Counted from the stretch's first letter, positions 18,039 to 28,045 are shown. The stretch is DNA of 48,599 bases from Shewanella sp. KT0246 (GCF_019654955.1 NZ_BPEV01000035.1:1-48599); one strand, 5' to 3'. Made by a program: numbers and translations. The notes: generated by a model from the sequence alone, not told the origin.

Positions 18039-21000
18039 ATGATTTTTCGTACCTCTTATTTTGTTGGCATTATGGCCTGTGCAATGGCCGTTGTTTCTGC
18101 TTCTCATTTTATCGAGCCTGCCCATGCAGAAACGCTCAAAATTACCGGTCCAAATGGTGAGGTCAGCTCCGCGCCAGCTCGTCAATATGGCCCAACAACC
18201 TCAGCTGATACCTTTTGGAGCATTGCTCAAAAAGTAAGACCCAATCAAAATATCTCCGTATATCAAGTGATGGCGGCATTATTTGACGCGAACCCTCATG
18301 CTTTTAGCAGTAATAATTACAATTCATTAGAACGCGGCATGACACTATTAGTGCCATCTGCTGATGTTATGGCACAAGTTAGTCGTTCAGAAGCTAAAAC
18401 AAGGGCTGAAAATAACGATAAACGTCTTCCTAATGCGAATCAACGTGCTACATCAACAACACCTCCAGCGATTCCTTCAACAAATAACCCGTCGGTAGCT
18501 AATCAACCATCGCCGCAAAAGCCATTACAAATAGTGGCTGAGACAAAGCAACCCACGGCAACAGACTTAGCAAAACAAGCCGCAGCTAAAAGCCAGCCTC
18601 AAATTGATGAGTTAACTGTTAAATTAGAAGATGCACAAACTAAGACCTTGTCATTAACTGACGAGCTTGCGCGTGCAGAAGATATGTTAATGGTGAAAGA
18701 TGCAGACAACACTGCACTAAAAGCTAAGATCCAAGAGTTAACTTTGCAGCTATCAGCGATGCAAGAAGACTTTCAGTTACTCACTGAAAAATACCAAGGG
18801 TTAGAGACGACTCATCAGCAGTTAGTGGAGCAGAATAATAAACCTGAGGTGGTAGAAGAACCGACTGATTTCTGGCGTTCAATTTCAGACAATATGATGT
18901 TGTTAGCACTGGTTGCTGCGCTACCTTTAGTCATTATTTTCTTGTTGATATTTTGGCTAATGCGCCGTAAGAACAATGCATCGAATGAAGCTGAAACTTC
19001 AGCAGAGCAAGAGATGGAACAGGAGGCTTTTGAACCTGAAGCAGAAGTGGATGATATTGAAAACTTAGCCATTCATTTAGATGAAGATGAAGCGTCAACC
19101 GACAGCATCGATGATTTGCTTGATTTAGAAACTACAGCCACTGAAGAACTAAGCTTGGACGAATCATCCGATGCTGATATGTACATCACCGAAGATACGG
19201 AAACGACTGAAGAAGAGGCTGAAGGAACATCGTTAGATGATCTATGGGCTGAAGCTATGGAAGAGCAAGAGGAAGATTTACAACCTCTTGAAGCTGATGA
19301 AGATGACCTTGATAGTTTACTTGAAGGTTTAGATTCGCCAGTTGAATCTGAAGATACCGCTGCAGAACAAGAAACAGCATCAGACACCGATGATTTAGAC
19401 AGCTTATTAGCTGGCTTTGACGAACCAGAGCCTGACTCTGCAGCAAGTTTAGATTCAAGTTCGGAGTCAAACATTGATGCAACAGAAGATAGCAATCCAC
19501 AAAATGATATCGACAGTCTATTGGCTGACTTTGATTTACCTGAAGAAACTGACTCTAGTGATACTCAATCGCTGGAAAGTGACACTCCTGCTGCCGACCC
19601 ACAAGATGATATTGATAGCCTGTTAGCTGGATTTGATATACCAGCAGAGACAGATTCAGAAGTCTTAACAACAGAAGATGAGCCTGCAGCGCCAGAACTA
19701 GCGGCTCAAGCCACAGAAGCTAAAGTCACAGAAGCTCAAGCGACAGATACCCAAGATGATATCGATAACTTATTAGCCGACTTTGATTTACCAGATGAGA
19801 TTTCAACTGATGCTGATTTAGCTTTAGAGGCTGAAATTGAGACAGAGTCAGCATCTGAACAAGCAGAAACGACTTCGGATGAAGATGACTTGGATGCGCT
19901 TTTAGCCTCCATTGACGCACCTACGGAAGATGAACATGATTTTACCGCAGAAATTGCCGCCGAATTAGAAAATGATGTTTCAGTCAGCCTAGATGAAACG
20001 GCGAATATTGATGAGCTTATCGCTGAAGTTGATCCAGAGAAAGAGTTCGCTCCATTAAGCAATGAAGGTCTTGATGTTGAGCAGGTATTGAGTGCAGAAC
20101 TTGAAGAAATAGAGTCTGAACTTGAAATTGAATCAGATAATGGCGACATCGACTCGCTACTTTCAGAGTTAGAATCGAATGGTTCAGAAACCGAAAAAGA
20201 TGAAGCCAATTTTGATACCAATACTGATTTCGAAATCGACAACATCATTGCAGACATTGAACAAGAGCAACCAGAGCAATTCTCATCAAAATTAGAAAAT
20301 ACTGATAACGAAGCTGCCGATTTAGATGAATTGTTAGCTGACTTAGATGTTACAGACCTAGATGTTACAGACTCAAATGAGACAGATCTTAAGTTTGCGC
20401 CAGGTGATGAGTCTTTATTGGATATGCAAGATGATTCGCCTTCTGAATTGCAATCAGAAAAAGAAACTGAGCCTCAAGAAGATCTGCTGGTCACTGAATT
20501 GCTTGCAGCAGAGCAGCAAGATAAAGTTTCGCAACAAAGTAATGAAGAACAAGATTCAGATATTGATGAGCTTGATGCCCTGTTAGCAGATTTTGATGTC
20601 GATAAAATCGCTGACGAAGAAGTGCCACTATTTTCAAATGATGAAACTCTGGTGCCAGAGCAGAGCTTTGCAACAGAATTAGACTCAACACAAGAAGATC
20701 AAGAACAAACTACTGTTTCAGAGCAGGAGTTTGACGCTATGTTATCTGAGCTTTCAGTAGCAGATTCTGAAGACAGCGAATTAAATGTCGAATTGAATGT
20801 TGAAGAACAGCCTGACACCGAAATTGCTGCTAAAGACTCAGGCTTCTTCGATGATTTAAAGTCTAAGAAATCCGAATCGCCAGCTTTGGACTGGGAAGCG
20901 GATTTATTCCAGCAAGCTTCTAACCATCCTGCTGCAGAGCAAACTGACAGTATCAGTAACGATGATGATAGTTATCAATTAGTTGATGATAATTTAACCG

Positions 21001-21428
21001 TAGATGAAGCTTTAGCGGCATTAGATGCCCAAGAAGGCCTCACAGTAAGTGAATCAACTAAAACTGAATCAGAACAGTCCGATAGTTCAGCAGCGCCTTC
21101 TGAGGCAATACTTGATACGTTTGAGCAAGAGAATGGCTTTATTGATATTGATAAATTACTTAACGATGCCGATGAGGACATCGACTTAAGTGATCAATAT
21201 AAAGATGTCGATGTGGATATGGGAGAGGTTAACTCCCTAATCGGCAATGCTGAAATGATTGATGTTGATGATGAAGAGAACTCTGTCAATGCCAAGTTAG
21301 ATTTAGCTCGCGCTTACATCGAAATCGAAGATGAAGATGCCGCCAAAGCGATTTTGAAAGAAGTTCAAATTGACGGCAACGAACGTCAACAAACAGAAGC
21401 GGGTAAACTGCTTGATAATATGAGCTAA
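18039..21428 (+). CDS. fimV: FimV family polar-hub protein
   Basis: A very acidic protein of about 1129 residues. It has a signal peptide (MIFRTSYFVGIM... ending AHA), a periplasmic LysM-like region (TSADTFWSIAQKVRPNQNISVYQVMAAL...) and a coiled coil (about 185-265). One transmembrane helix lies near 286-308, followed by a long cytoplasmic Asp/Glu-rich segment. It ends in the conserved FimV C-terminal TPR module (VNAKLDLARAYIEIEDEDAAKAILKEV). The cytoplasmic part holds at least nine copies of a DDIDSLLADFDLP-like repeat (nt about 19300-20620). FimV organises the cell pole in type IV pilus assembly and, in Shewanella and Vibrio, polar protein localisation. I took the ATG at 18039 because AAGGGA precedes it; a TTG at 17997 would add 14 residues before the signal peptide. 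Strong terminators flank the gene. Confidence 0.93.
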   Translation: MIFRTSYFVGIMACAMAVVSASHFIEPAHAETLKITGPNGEVSSAPARQYGPTTSADTFWSIAQKVRPNQNISVYQVMAALFDANPHAFSSNNYNSLERGMTLLVPSADVMAQVSRSEAKTRAENNDKRLPNANQRATSTTPPAIPSTNNPSVANQPSPQKPLQIVAETKQPTATDLAKQAAAKSQPQIDELTVKLEDAQTKTLSLTDELARAEDMLMVKDADNTALKAKIQELTLQLSAMQEDFQLLTEKYQGLETTHQQLVEQNNKPEVVEEPTDFWRSISDNMMLLALVAALPLVIIFLLIFWLMRRKNNASNEAETSAEQEMEQEAFEPEAEVDDIENLAIHLDEDEASTDSIDDLLDLETTATEELSLDESSDADMYITEDTETTEEEAEGTSLDDLWAEAMEEQEEDLQPLEADEDDLDSLLEGLDSPVESEDTAAEQETASDTDDLDSLLAGFDEPEPDSAASLDSSSESNIDATEDSNPQNDIDSLLADFDLPEETDSSDTQSLESDTPAADPQDDIDSLLAGFDIPAETDSEVLTTEDEPAAPELAAQATEAKVTEAQATDTQDDIDNLLADFDLPDEISTDADLALEAEIETESASEQAETTSDEDDLDALLASIDAPTEDEHDFTAEIAAELENDVSVSLDETANIDELIAEVDPEKEFAPLSNEGLDVEQVLSAELEEIESELEIESDNGDIDSLLSELESNGSETEKDEANFDTNTDFEIDNIIADIEQEQPEQFSSKLENTDNEAADLDELLADLDVTDLDVTDSNETDLKFAPGDESLLDMQDDSPSELQSEKETEPQEDLLVTELLAAEQQDKVSQQSNEEQDSDIDELDALLADFDVDKIADEEVPLFSNDETLVPEQSFATELDSTQEDQEQTTVSEQEFDAMLSELSVADSEDSELNVELNVEEQPDTEIAAKDSGFFDDLKSKKSESPALDWEADLFQQASNHPAAEQTDSISNDDDSYQLVDDNLTVDEALAALDAQEGLTVSESTKTESEQSDSSAAPSEAILDTFEQENGFIDIDKLLNDADEDIDLSDQYKDVDVDMGEVNSLIGNAEMIDVDDEENSVNAKLDLARAYIEIEDEDAAKAILKEVQIDGNERQQTEAGKLLDNMS

Positions 21429-21471
21429 TAAACAACGAATATAGTGTGTTAACTAAGCAATAAAAATGATC

Positions 21472-21503
21472 AAACGGCGCAGCATGCATGCGCCGTTTTT
21501 TTT
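21472..21503 (+). terminator. Intrinsic terminator after fimV
   Basis: Stem AAACGGCGCA / TGCGCCGTTT (21472-21481 with 21489-21498), a seven-base loop and eight T's ending at 21503. It lies just upstream of truA. Confidence 0.95.
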
Positions 21504-21543
21504 GTGCTAAAATGCGCGCTCTTAAAATTTGAGGGTTATTTCA

Positions 21544-22329
21544 ATGCGTGTGGCGTTAGGTGTCGAATATGATGGTAGTCAATACTTCGGTTGGCAGCGA
21601 CAGAAAGAAGTTGTTTCTGTACAGGCAAGAATCGAGGCCGCTTTATCATCAATAGCCAATGAACCCATTGAGATAATTTGCGCTGGCAGAACCGACTCAG
21701 GGGTTCACGGTACAGGCCAAGTGGTGCATTTTGACACTCAGTCTACTCGCCAAATGTCCGCTTGGACCTTAGGTGTAAATGCCAAACTACCTGATGATAT
21801 TGCGATTCGATGGGCAAAGGAAGTGGACGATACGTTCCACGCTCGCTTTTCAGCTACTGCCCGTAGATATCGTTATATTATTGATAATAGTGAATTTAGA
21901 CCGGGCATTTTGCGCAATGGCTTAAGTCATTATCACTACGAACTTGATCATGAATTGATGCATCAAGGTGCGCAGCTGTTTGTCGGCGAACACGACTTTA
22001 CCAGTTTCCGTGCCCTGCAATGTCAGGCTCACAGCCCTGTGAGAACCATCGAATTTGTTAATGTTACTCGCCAAGGGCGATTCATTATGATTGATATTAA
22101 AGCCAATGCTTTTTTACACCATATGGTGCGAAATATTGTCGGCACCCTAATTGAAATTGGTCAGTCAAATCAAAAAGTAGAATGGGTCAATGAGCTACTT
22201 GCCTTAAAAGATAGAAAGTATGCTGCGCCAACATCAAAGCCAAATGGCCTATATCTAGTGGATGTGACTTACCCGGAGCAATATCAATTACCTAAGCCGC
22301 CTATGGGGCCATTATTTATGCTCGATTAA
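21544..22329 (+). CDS. truA: tRNA pseudouridine(38-40) synthase TruA
   Basis: This 261-residue pseudouridine synthase has the catalytic aspartate Asp51 in CAGRTDSGVHG. VEYDGSQYFGWQRQ opens the protein, and FLHHMVRNIVGTL matches the C-terminal signature. It isomerises U38-U40 in tRNA anticodon arms. The frame extends upstream to a TTG at 21529, but that codon forms part of the ribosome site GAGGGT, so the ATG at 21544 is the better start. It is followed by folC after 60 bases. In E. coli dedA and accD lie between them. Confidence 0.96.
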   Translation: MRVALGVEYDGSQYFGWQRQKEVVSVQARIEAALSSIANEPIEIICAGRTDSGVHGTGQVVHFDTQSTRQMSAWTLGVNAKLPDDIAIRWAKEVDDTFHARFSATARRYRYIIDNSEFRPGILRNGLSHYHYELDHELMHQGAQLFVGEHDFTSFRALQCQAHSPVRTIEFVNVTRQGRFIMIDIKANAFLHHMVRNIVGTLIEIGQSNQKVEWVNELLALKDRKYAAPTSKPNGLYLVDVTYPEQYQLPKPPMGPLFMLD

Positions 22330-22389
22330 GTAACTCGGTTTTATGAGTTAAACCTTGGATAAATCAGACTTGTTGAGTTAAGGAATAAC

Positions 22390-23718
22390 ATGACTTCAGT
22401 AAATGCCAGTTGTGAAAATGATAGTCAGGCTATCAAGGCGCCAAATAAAGGTGCAAGTTTATCTCAGTGGTTAGATTATTTATTGTCTATTCACCCAACT
22501 GAAATTGAAATGGGCTTAACCCGTGTCACTGAGGTGGCTCTGCGCTTAAATGTACTAAATCTCGACTCTCAGGTTGTTACTGTTGCAGGCACTAATGGCA
22601 AAGGGACGACCTGCGCCATGATTGAGTCCGTATTACTGCAAGCGGGTAAAACCGTAGGCGTGTATAGCTCTCCTCACTTAATTAACTTTAATGAGCGAGT
22701 TCGATTGAATCATCAAGATGTTTCTGATGAACAGTTAATCGCAGCTTTTATTGCGATTGAAAGTGCCAGAACACAAAGTCAACAAACCGAAATCTCATTA
22801 AGCTTCTTTGAATATGCCACCTTAGCAGGGCTGTATATATTTAAGCAGACTCAACCTGATGTGGTGTTACTTGAAGTGGGTTTAGGTGGACGCTTAGATG
22901 CCACTAATATTATCGATGCAGATGTCACTGTCATTACCTCAATTGATATCGACCATCAAGAATATCTTGGCGATACCCGTGAGTTAGTGGGCCGCGAGAA
23001 AGCTGGCATATTTCGCGAAAACTGTTTAGCCGTGATTGGTGAGCCTGACTTGCCAAGTACAGTACTTGAATATGCCGCTGAAATTAACGCTAAGGTATAT
23101 CGAGTTAATAAAGACTTTAGCTATCACCTTAATGGCGATAAATGGCAATTCAGTGGCAAAAAGTGTGCCATTAATAAACTGACCTTACCTAAGCTACCCT
23201 TAGCTAATGCTGCGACTGCCATTGCCGTGATTGAACAAACATGGCCAGCAATTAGTGTTGCTGATATCACCACTGGCATCGCAACAGCGAGCTTGTCAGG
23301 GCGATTAGAGCAAGTGTTAGATAAACCTGTTGTACTAGTCGATGTTGCTCATAATCCCCATGCCGCAAAGTATTTAGCATCTCAATTGCAACAATATAAA
23401 CCTGCTCGCATTATTGCTTTGTGTGGCATGTTAAAAGATAAGGATGCATCCGCTGTACTTAGCGAGCTTAACGGCACAGTTAATGAGTGGTATTTTACAA
23501 GCTTAGATGTTGATCGCGGCTTAGATGCGCAAACGTTAGCAAATCAGCTGCCGGTGAGTTCAACCAATAATTCAGCTAAGTCCGTATCTTATCAGTTTGA
23601 TTCAATTAGCCAAGCGTGGCAGGGCATAAGTGCAAATATAACTGCAGATGATGTGGTAATTGTTTTTGGCTCATTTTACACTGTGGCTGGCTTTAGCAAA
23701 ATTTTACAAAGGGAATAA
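22390..23718 (+). CDS. folC: Bifunctional dihydrofolate synthase / folylpolyglutamate synthase
   Basis: This 442-residue Mur-ligase-family enzyme has the P-loop GTNGKGT at 67-73, the YSSPHL motif nearby, the LEVGLGGRLDATN block, DHQEYLG and DVAHNP in the C-terminal domain. It adds glutamate to dihydropteroate and extends folate polyglutamate tails. The ribosome site AAGGA lies six bases before the ATG. Translation of dedD starts four bases after the stop. truA, folC, dedD, cvpA and purF lie in the same orientation, as in E. coli. Confidence 0.95.
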   Translation: MTSVNASCENDSQAIKAPNKGASLSQWLDYLLSIHPTEIEMGLTRVTEVALRLNVLNLDSQVVTVAGTNGKGTTCAMIESVLLQAGKTVGVYSSPHLINFNERVRLNHQDVSDEQLIAAFIAIESARTQSQQTEISLSFFEYATLAGLYIFKQTQPDVVLLEVGLGGRLDATNIIDADVTVITSIDIDHQEYLGDTRELVGREKAGIFRENCLAVIGEPDLPSTVLEYAAEINAKVYRVNKDFSYHLNGDKWQFSGKKCAINKLTLPKLPLANAATAIAVIEQTWPAISVADITTGIATASLSGRLEQVLDKPVVLVDVAHNPHAAKYLASQLQQYKPARIIALCGMLKDKDASAVLSELNGTVNEWYFTSLDVDRGLDAQTLANQLPVSSTNNSAKSVSYQFDSISQAWQGISANITADDVVIVFGSFYTVAGFSKILQRE

Positions 23719-23722
23719 ACAT

Positions 23723-24316
23723 TTGTCTGCTCAATTTCAAAACCGATTAGTGGGAACCGTCGTTATCGTGGCGCTTGGGGTGATATTTTTGCCTGACTTA
23801 CTCGATGGCAAGAAACAACGAGAAATCGAAGAGTTCACTGAAATCCCGCTGCGTCCAGTAATCAATGAGCAAGCAAGTGATGCCATTGGTGAAGGTTACA
23901 AACCTGAAACCTTTGAAGTTGAAGAAATCGCCCAAACCCAAGACCTAGGAGTATCAGAAGATACTGCTCAGGAGTCGATCGCAAATAGTGCACCTACTCA
24001 AACTCAAACTGCCGAAGTTAAACAAGTTGCTAAAGCTAAGCCTGAAGTGAAAAAAGTGGAGCCTATTAAAGCGGGTTACACTTTGCAGTTGGGTGGATTT
24101 AACAATGCCAAAAATGTTGAAGATTTAGTTAAAAAGCTTAGAGAAAATGGCTTTACTGCCTACACCTTACCTGCAAAACCAATTGATGGTTCGTTGACTA
24201 AGGTATTTGTCGGCCCTGAGCTTTCGACTGATAAATTGAAAACATACCAGAAAAAAATCAAAAAAATTAACGGTCTTCAAGGCAAAATTGTTCAATACAA
24301 TCCCCTAGAAAACTAA
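23723..24316 (+). CDS. dedD: SPOR-domain cell division protein DedD
   Basis: A bitopic protein of about 197 residues. A short cytoplasmic start (SAQFQNRLVG) leads into a transmembrane helix (TVVIVALGVIFLPDLLDG), a charged, Lys/Glu-rich linker and a C-terminal SPOR domain (GYTLQLGGFNNAKNVEDLVKKL to the end, about 120-197). SPOR domains bind denuded septal peptidoglycan. E. coli DedD opens with an almost identical FQNRLVGT block, so I place the start at the TTG at 23723, preceded by AAGGGA. The longer in-frame ATG at 23660 would lie within folC and precede the real N-terminus by 21 residues. Confidence 0.9.
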   Translation: MSAQFQNRLVGTVVIVALGVIFLPDLLDGKKQREIEEFTEIPLRPVINEQASDAIGEGYKPETFEVEEIAQTQDLGVSEDTAQESIANSAPTQTQTAEVKQVAKAKPEVKKVEPIKAGYTLQLGGFNNAKNVEDLVKKLRENGFTAYTLPAKPIDGSLTKVFVGPELSTDKLKTYQKKIKKINGLQGKIVQYNPLEN

Positions 24317-24431
24317 CTATTCACTATTGTTTGGTACAGCGCAAAGTCAATTTATCTAGCAGTTGGTGAGAAAGTTTTCTGTCTCTGTTAGAATCGCGCC
24401 GTCTTAACATCTATACCGGATCCCCATCTCA

Positions 24432-24920
24432 ATGGTTTGGATTGATTACGCTATTCTCATCGTTATCGGCTTATCAACTGTCATCAGTTTGATCCGCGGA
24501 TTTGCCAAAGAAGCCATGTCTTTAGTGGTATGGTTCGCTGCCTTCTTTATTGCCAGCCAATTTTATCAAGACTTAGCCGTTCATTTAACGCAAATGAGCG
24601 ACGAAACCATGCGCAACGGTGTTGCCATTGCCATCTTGTTTGTCGCCACGCTTATCTTAGGCGCATTAGTAAACTACTTATTAGGTCAACTGGTTTCTAA
24701 AACTGGTTTATCAGGTACCGATCGAGTTTTAGGCTTGTGTTTCGGTGCACTGCGCGGGGCATTAATTGTCAGCGCAATCTTATTTTTTCTGGATGCTTTT
24801 ACCGGTTCGCCAAGTCAAGACTGGTGGAAAGAGTCAGAACTTGTACCCCAATTTGGTGTGGTGATTCAGTGGTTTTTTGACTACTTGGAAAACACATCTA
24901 GCTTTGTACCCAAAATATAA
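24432..24920 (+). CDS. cvpA: CvpA family membrane protein
   Basis: This 162-residue protein has four predicted transmembrane segments, the first in WIDYAILIVIGLSTVISLIRGF. The CvpA signature RGFAKEA follows, and LGLCFGALRGALIVS lies further on. It was first linked to colicin V production and affects envelope integrity and curli in E. coli. It lies 115 bases after dedD and 33 bases before purF, and cvpA-purF is a classic operon. I looked for a PurR-type palindrome upstream and found none. Confidence 0.93.
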   Translation: MVWIDYAILIVIGLSTVISLIRGFAKEAMSLVVWFAAFFIASQFYQDLAVHLTQMSDETMRNGVAIAILFVATLILGALVNYLLGQLVSKTGLSGTDRVLGLCFGALRGALIVSAILFFLDAFTGSPSQDWWKESELVPQFGVVIQWFFDYLENTSSFVPKI

Positions 24921-24953
24921 ATATAAAACATCTTACAATGAGGAAGCTTACCC

Positions 24954-26465
24954 ATGTGTGGTATCGTCGGAATAGTTGGTCAGTCATCGGTTAATCAAAC
25001 CATTTATGATGCTTTGACCGTGCTTCAGCACCGTGGTCAAGATGCAGCAGGTATTGTGACTGTTGACAAGAGTGCGTTTCGTTTACGTAAGGCAAATGGA
25101 CTAGTTAAAGACGTTTTCGAAGTTAAACATATGCAACGCCTGCAAGGTAAAGCTGGCATTGGACACGTGCGTTACCCAACAGCGGGCAGCTCAAGTGCTT
25201 CAGAGGCGCAACCTTTTTATGTTAACTCACCATTTGGTATTTCTTTAGCCCATAACGGTAACTTAACTAACACGGTTGAACTGGCTGAAAGCCTAGTTAA
25301 AAAACGTCGTCATGTTAACACCACCTCAGACTCTGAAGTTCTGCTAAACCTATTAGCAGATGAGCTTCAAGAAACTCGCAGTTTAACCTTAAGCGCTGAT
25401 GAAGTATTTGATGCAGTGGCTAAAGTACACGCACAAACTCGTGGTGCTTACGCTGTTGCAGCGATGATTATTGGTCAGGGCTTAGTCGCATTTCGCGACC
25501 CTTTCGGTATCCGTCCGTTAGTGCTTGGTAAGCACGAAACTCCAACGGGTACCGAATACATGGTCGCTTCTGAAAGCGTTGCATTAGATGCCGTAGGCTT
25601 TGAAGTGATGCGTGATGTTGCGCCTGGTGAAGCGATTTATATCTCGTTAGATGGCCAGCTATTTACTCGCCAATGTGCAGTAGACCCGAGCTATGCGCCA
25701 TGTATTTTTGAGTTTGTTTATTTTGCTCGTCCAGACTCAGCGATGGACAAAATTTCAGTTTATGGCAGCCGTGTAAACATGGGCGCAAAATTGGGCGCTA
25801 AAATTCAAAAAGAATGGGAAGATCATGACATTGATGTGGTTATTCCAATTCCTGAAACATCATGTGATATCGCATTAGAAATTGCCCGTTGTATGGATCT
25901 GCCTTACCGTCAAGGTTTTGTGAAAAACCGTTATATTGGCCGTACGTTTATCATGCCAGGTCAGCAAGAGCGTAAGAAGTCTGTACGTCGTAAGCTCAAT
26001 GCTATTAACACTGAGTTTAAAGGTAAAAACGTATTATTAGTCGATGATTCTATTGTACGTGGTACCACTTCTGAGCAGATTATTGAAATGGCACGTGAAG
26101 CAGGCGCAAAGAAAGTTTACTTTGCATCAGCTGCTCCTGAAATCCGTTTCCCTAACGTTTACGGTATTGATATGCCAACGACCAATGAGCTTATCGCTCA
26201 TGGCCGTGATGCTGACGAGATTGCAAAAATCATCGGTGCAGATGGCATTATCTTCCAAGATTTAACTGATTTGGTCGATGCTGTAGGAATGGAAAACCCT
26301 GATATTAAGCGTTTTGAAACCTCAGTATTCGATGGTCAATACATCACCAATGATGTTGACCAAGCCTACTTAGATCACTTAACACAGTTACGTAACGATG
26401 ATGCTAAAGCAAATAGCAAAGACATTGGTACTAACTTAGAGATGCACAACGTTTGTCATCCTTAA
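24954..26465 (+). CDS. purF: Amidophosphoribosyltransferase
   Basis: This 503-residue enzyme has an N-terminal Ntn-hydrolase glutaminase domain that begins MCGIVGIVG, with Cys2 exposed after Met removal as the nucleophile. LQHRGQDAAGI and the ADSEVLL-type block follow. The C-terminal phosphoribosyltransferase domain has the PRPP loop LLVDDSIVRGTT at about 361-372. It catalyses the first committed step of purine synthesis, transferring the glutamine amide to PRPP. The ribosome site GAGGAAG precedes the ATG. A strong terminator follows. Confidence 0.97.
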   Translation: MCGIVGIVGQSSVNQTIYDALTVLQHRGQDAAGIVTVDKSAFRLRKANGLVKDVFEVKHMQRLQGKAGIGHVRYPTAGSSSASEAQPFYVNSPFGISLAHNGNLTNTVELAESLVKKRRHVNTTSDSEVLLNLLADELQETRSLTLSADEVFDAVAKVHAQTRGAYAVAAMIIGQGLVAFRDPFGIRPLVLGKHETPTGTEYMVASESVALDAVGFEVMRDVAPGEAIYISLDGQLFTRQCAVDPSYAPCIFEFVYFARPDSAMDKISVYGSRVNMGAKLGAKIQKEWEDHDIDVVIPIPETSCDIALEIARCMDLPYRQGFVKNRYIGRTFIMPGQQERKKSVRRKLNAINTEFKGKNVLLVDDSIVRGTTSEQIIEMAREAGAKKVYFASAAPEIRFPNVYGIDMPTTNELIAHGRDADEIAKIIGADGIIFQDLTDLVDAVGMENPDIKRFETSVFDGQYITNDVDQAYLDHLTQLRNDDAKANSKDIGTNLEMHNVCHP

Positions 26466-26489
26466 TTTGACGTGACGCCATTGCATTTG

Positions 26490-26515
26490 AAAAGCCAGCG
26501 AAAGCTGGCTTTTTT
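26490..26515 (+). terminator. Intrinsic terminator after purF
   Basis: Stem AAAAGCCAGC / GCTGGCTTTT (26490-26499 with 26504-26513), GAAA loop and T-run. It closes the cvpA-purF transcript 24 bases after the stop. Confidence 0.95.
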
Positions 26516-26785
26516 GTGCGTGTAATCCCATCAACAGCTGATTATTATAGAGATTTATAGGTAATACAGATGTGTGTTTTTATGGGCTGATGTAAACCTA
26601 TAAGGCTAGTGAGCTGGAAATATCGTCGAACTAACCCATAAAATGATCAACTTATATACATTTTCAAACCTGCATAAGCATTAGCGCTTATAATGTGCAG
26701 ATACAAACAATAAATGAATAAACAGTGATTGAGTGAAACTAAAAGGATTTAAGACTCATCAATGGTGTTCTAATAAGGATTTATG
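26516..26785 (+). other. Spacer upstream of the DUF4382 lipoprotein
   Basis: About 270 bases without a supported gene. It holds a short hairpin-like run near 26675-26700 (ATAAGC ... GCTTAT) and an AT-rich stretch that presumably carries the lipoprotein promoter. No clear operator or RNA gene is visible. Confidence 0.4.
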
Positions 26786-27853
26786 ATGACAATCAAAAAA
26801 TATTCGCGCCTAGCATTGGCCGTCGCAATTAGTAGTGTATTAGTCGGTTGTGGTTCGGACTCAGACTCAAATCCAACACCAGAGCAAGGTGTGTTTAGCT
26901 TAGGTGTTTCAGATAACCCAGCATCAGCGAATGTGGTTAATATTGCATTTAAGCAGGTCGTGTTAAAAAATAGCGATGGTGCAATTTCATTTGATGTAAA
27001 CACTGGAGACGATGGCTTACAACACGTCGATTTATTAAGTGTACAAGGCTCTGAAATAGAAACATTAGTTAGCGGACAGTCAATTCCTGTTGGCGAATAC
27101 CAGATGTGTATTTACATGCAAAACAATGAAGTCTCAATAGATGAGAGTTCATATGTGCTGTCTGGCGCAGAGCAAGATACTGACACCAATGAATGGGTCG
27201 GTGGCATGGTCGAAGGGCTTGTCACTAATAGTAATGGCTCATGTGGTGGTGTTGGGGCTGAAGAGGAAGATACTGGCAGACTTTTCTTCAATAAATCATT
27301 CACCATCGCAGCTGGAACCAATAATTTTGTTGCTGAATTTAACCTTACCAAAGGCCTACAAGGACCAAAAGGTAATAAAGATTATTGGACCCTAAAGCCG
27401 ACTTCTGTTCAGTTAGTTAATACTGTTGAAGTGGGCGCAATCTCTGGCCAAATCAGCGAACAAACTATGGCTGATTGTGAGACTGCAGCTGGTGGTTCTG
27501 AATTTAACGCTGCTGTTTACCTTTATCCTAATGACACCGCACTAGAGTCAATGGCTGACTTCAGAGACGCTGACTACAGTGAAGATGAAGTGGCGCCAAT
27601 AGCTTCAGCAAGAGTTAATCCAACTCTTGATGCCAGCGGAGACGTTGAAAGCTATGGATATGAGTTTGGTTTTGTCAGTGCAGAAACCTACAGTTTAGGT
27701 TATACCTGTTTAGCACAAAACGATGATCCAGAAGATACCAACATTGCTGAGCCTGACGATGGTTCTTTGCCGTTCTTTTTAAGTGCAGATGAGCAGAGTG
27801 TTGTGGTAGTTGAAAATGAAACAACTGTAAGAGATTTCCCAATGACGCTTTAG
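26786..27853 (+). CDS. DUF4382 domain lipoprotein
   Basis: A 355-residue predicted lipoprotein. A short signal peptide ends in the lipobox LVGC (VLVGCGSDSDSNP), followed by a Ser/Asp linker. The N-terminal part (GVFSLGVSDNPASANVVNIAFKQVVLKNSDG...VDLLSVQGSE) matches the DUF4382 pattern, a beta-rich domain found in secreted lipoproteins of marine bacteria. The rest is acidic and includes paired cysteines. The function is unknown. Two ATGs occur in tandem (26783 and 26786); AAGGA is better spaced for the second. It stands alone between terminators. Confidence 0.8.
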   Translation: MTIKKYSRLALAVAISSVLVGCGSDSDSNPTPEQGVFSLGVSDNPASANVVNIAFKQVVLKNSDGAISFDVNTGDDGLQHVDLLSVQGSEIETLVSGQSIPVGEYQMCIYMQNNEVSIDESSYVLSGAEQDTDTNEWVGGMVEGLVTNSNGSCGGVGAEEEDTGRLFFNKSFTIAAGTNNFVAEFNLTKGLQGPKGNKDYWTLKPTSVQLVNTVEVGAISGQISEQTMADCETAAGGSEFNAAVYLYPNDTALESMADFRDADYSEDEVAPIASARVNPTLDASGDVESYGYEFGFVSAETYSLGYTCLAQNDDPEDTNIAEPDDGSLPFFLSADEQSVVVVENETTVRDFPMTL

Positions 27854-27879
27854 TCGCAGATGAATGACTCATTACTTTT

Positions 27880-27906
27880 AAAAGAGAAGCCTAGCTTCTC
27901 TTTTTT
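27880..27906 (+). terminator. Intrinsic terminator after the DUF4382 gene
   Basis: Stem AAAAGAGAAGC / GCTTCTCTTTT (27880-27890 with 27894-27904) with a three-base loop, ending in T's. It starts 27 bases after the stop. Confidence 0.92.
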
Positions 27907-28045
27907 ATGTCATGAATATCGAAAATTAGTTTGTTTTATTAAAGGGGAATTAGTCATACTTAGCTGAATTTTAATTAATTACTTTTTAAAACAGTATCAA
28001 CCGTTATATATGGTTTACCGGTTAACACTAAATGGAGGCTATTTA

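Noticed and set aside
18815..21181. Long open frames antisense to fimV
   Set aside because: They are Ser-rich shadows produced by the Asp/Glu-rich codon bias of fimV. They have no ribosome sites or family resemblance.
24317..24431. PurR-type operator upstream of cvpA-purF
   Set aside because: No palindrome resembling the known ACGCAAACGTTTGCGT box could be found in the spacer.
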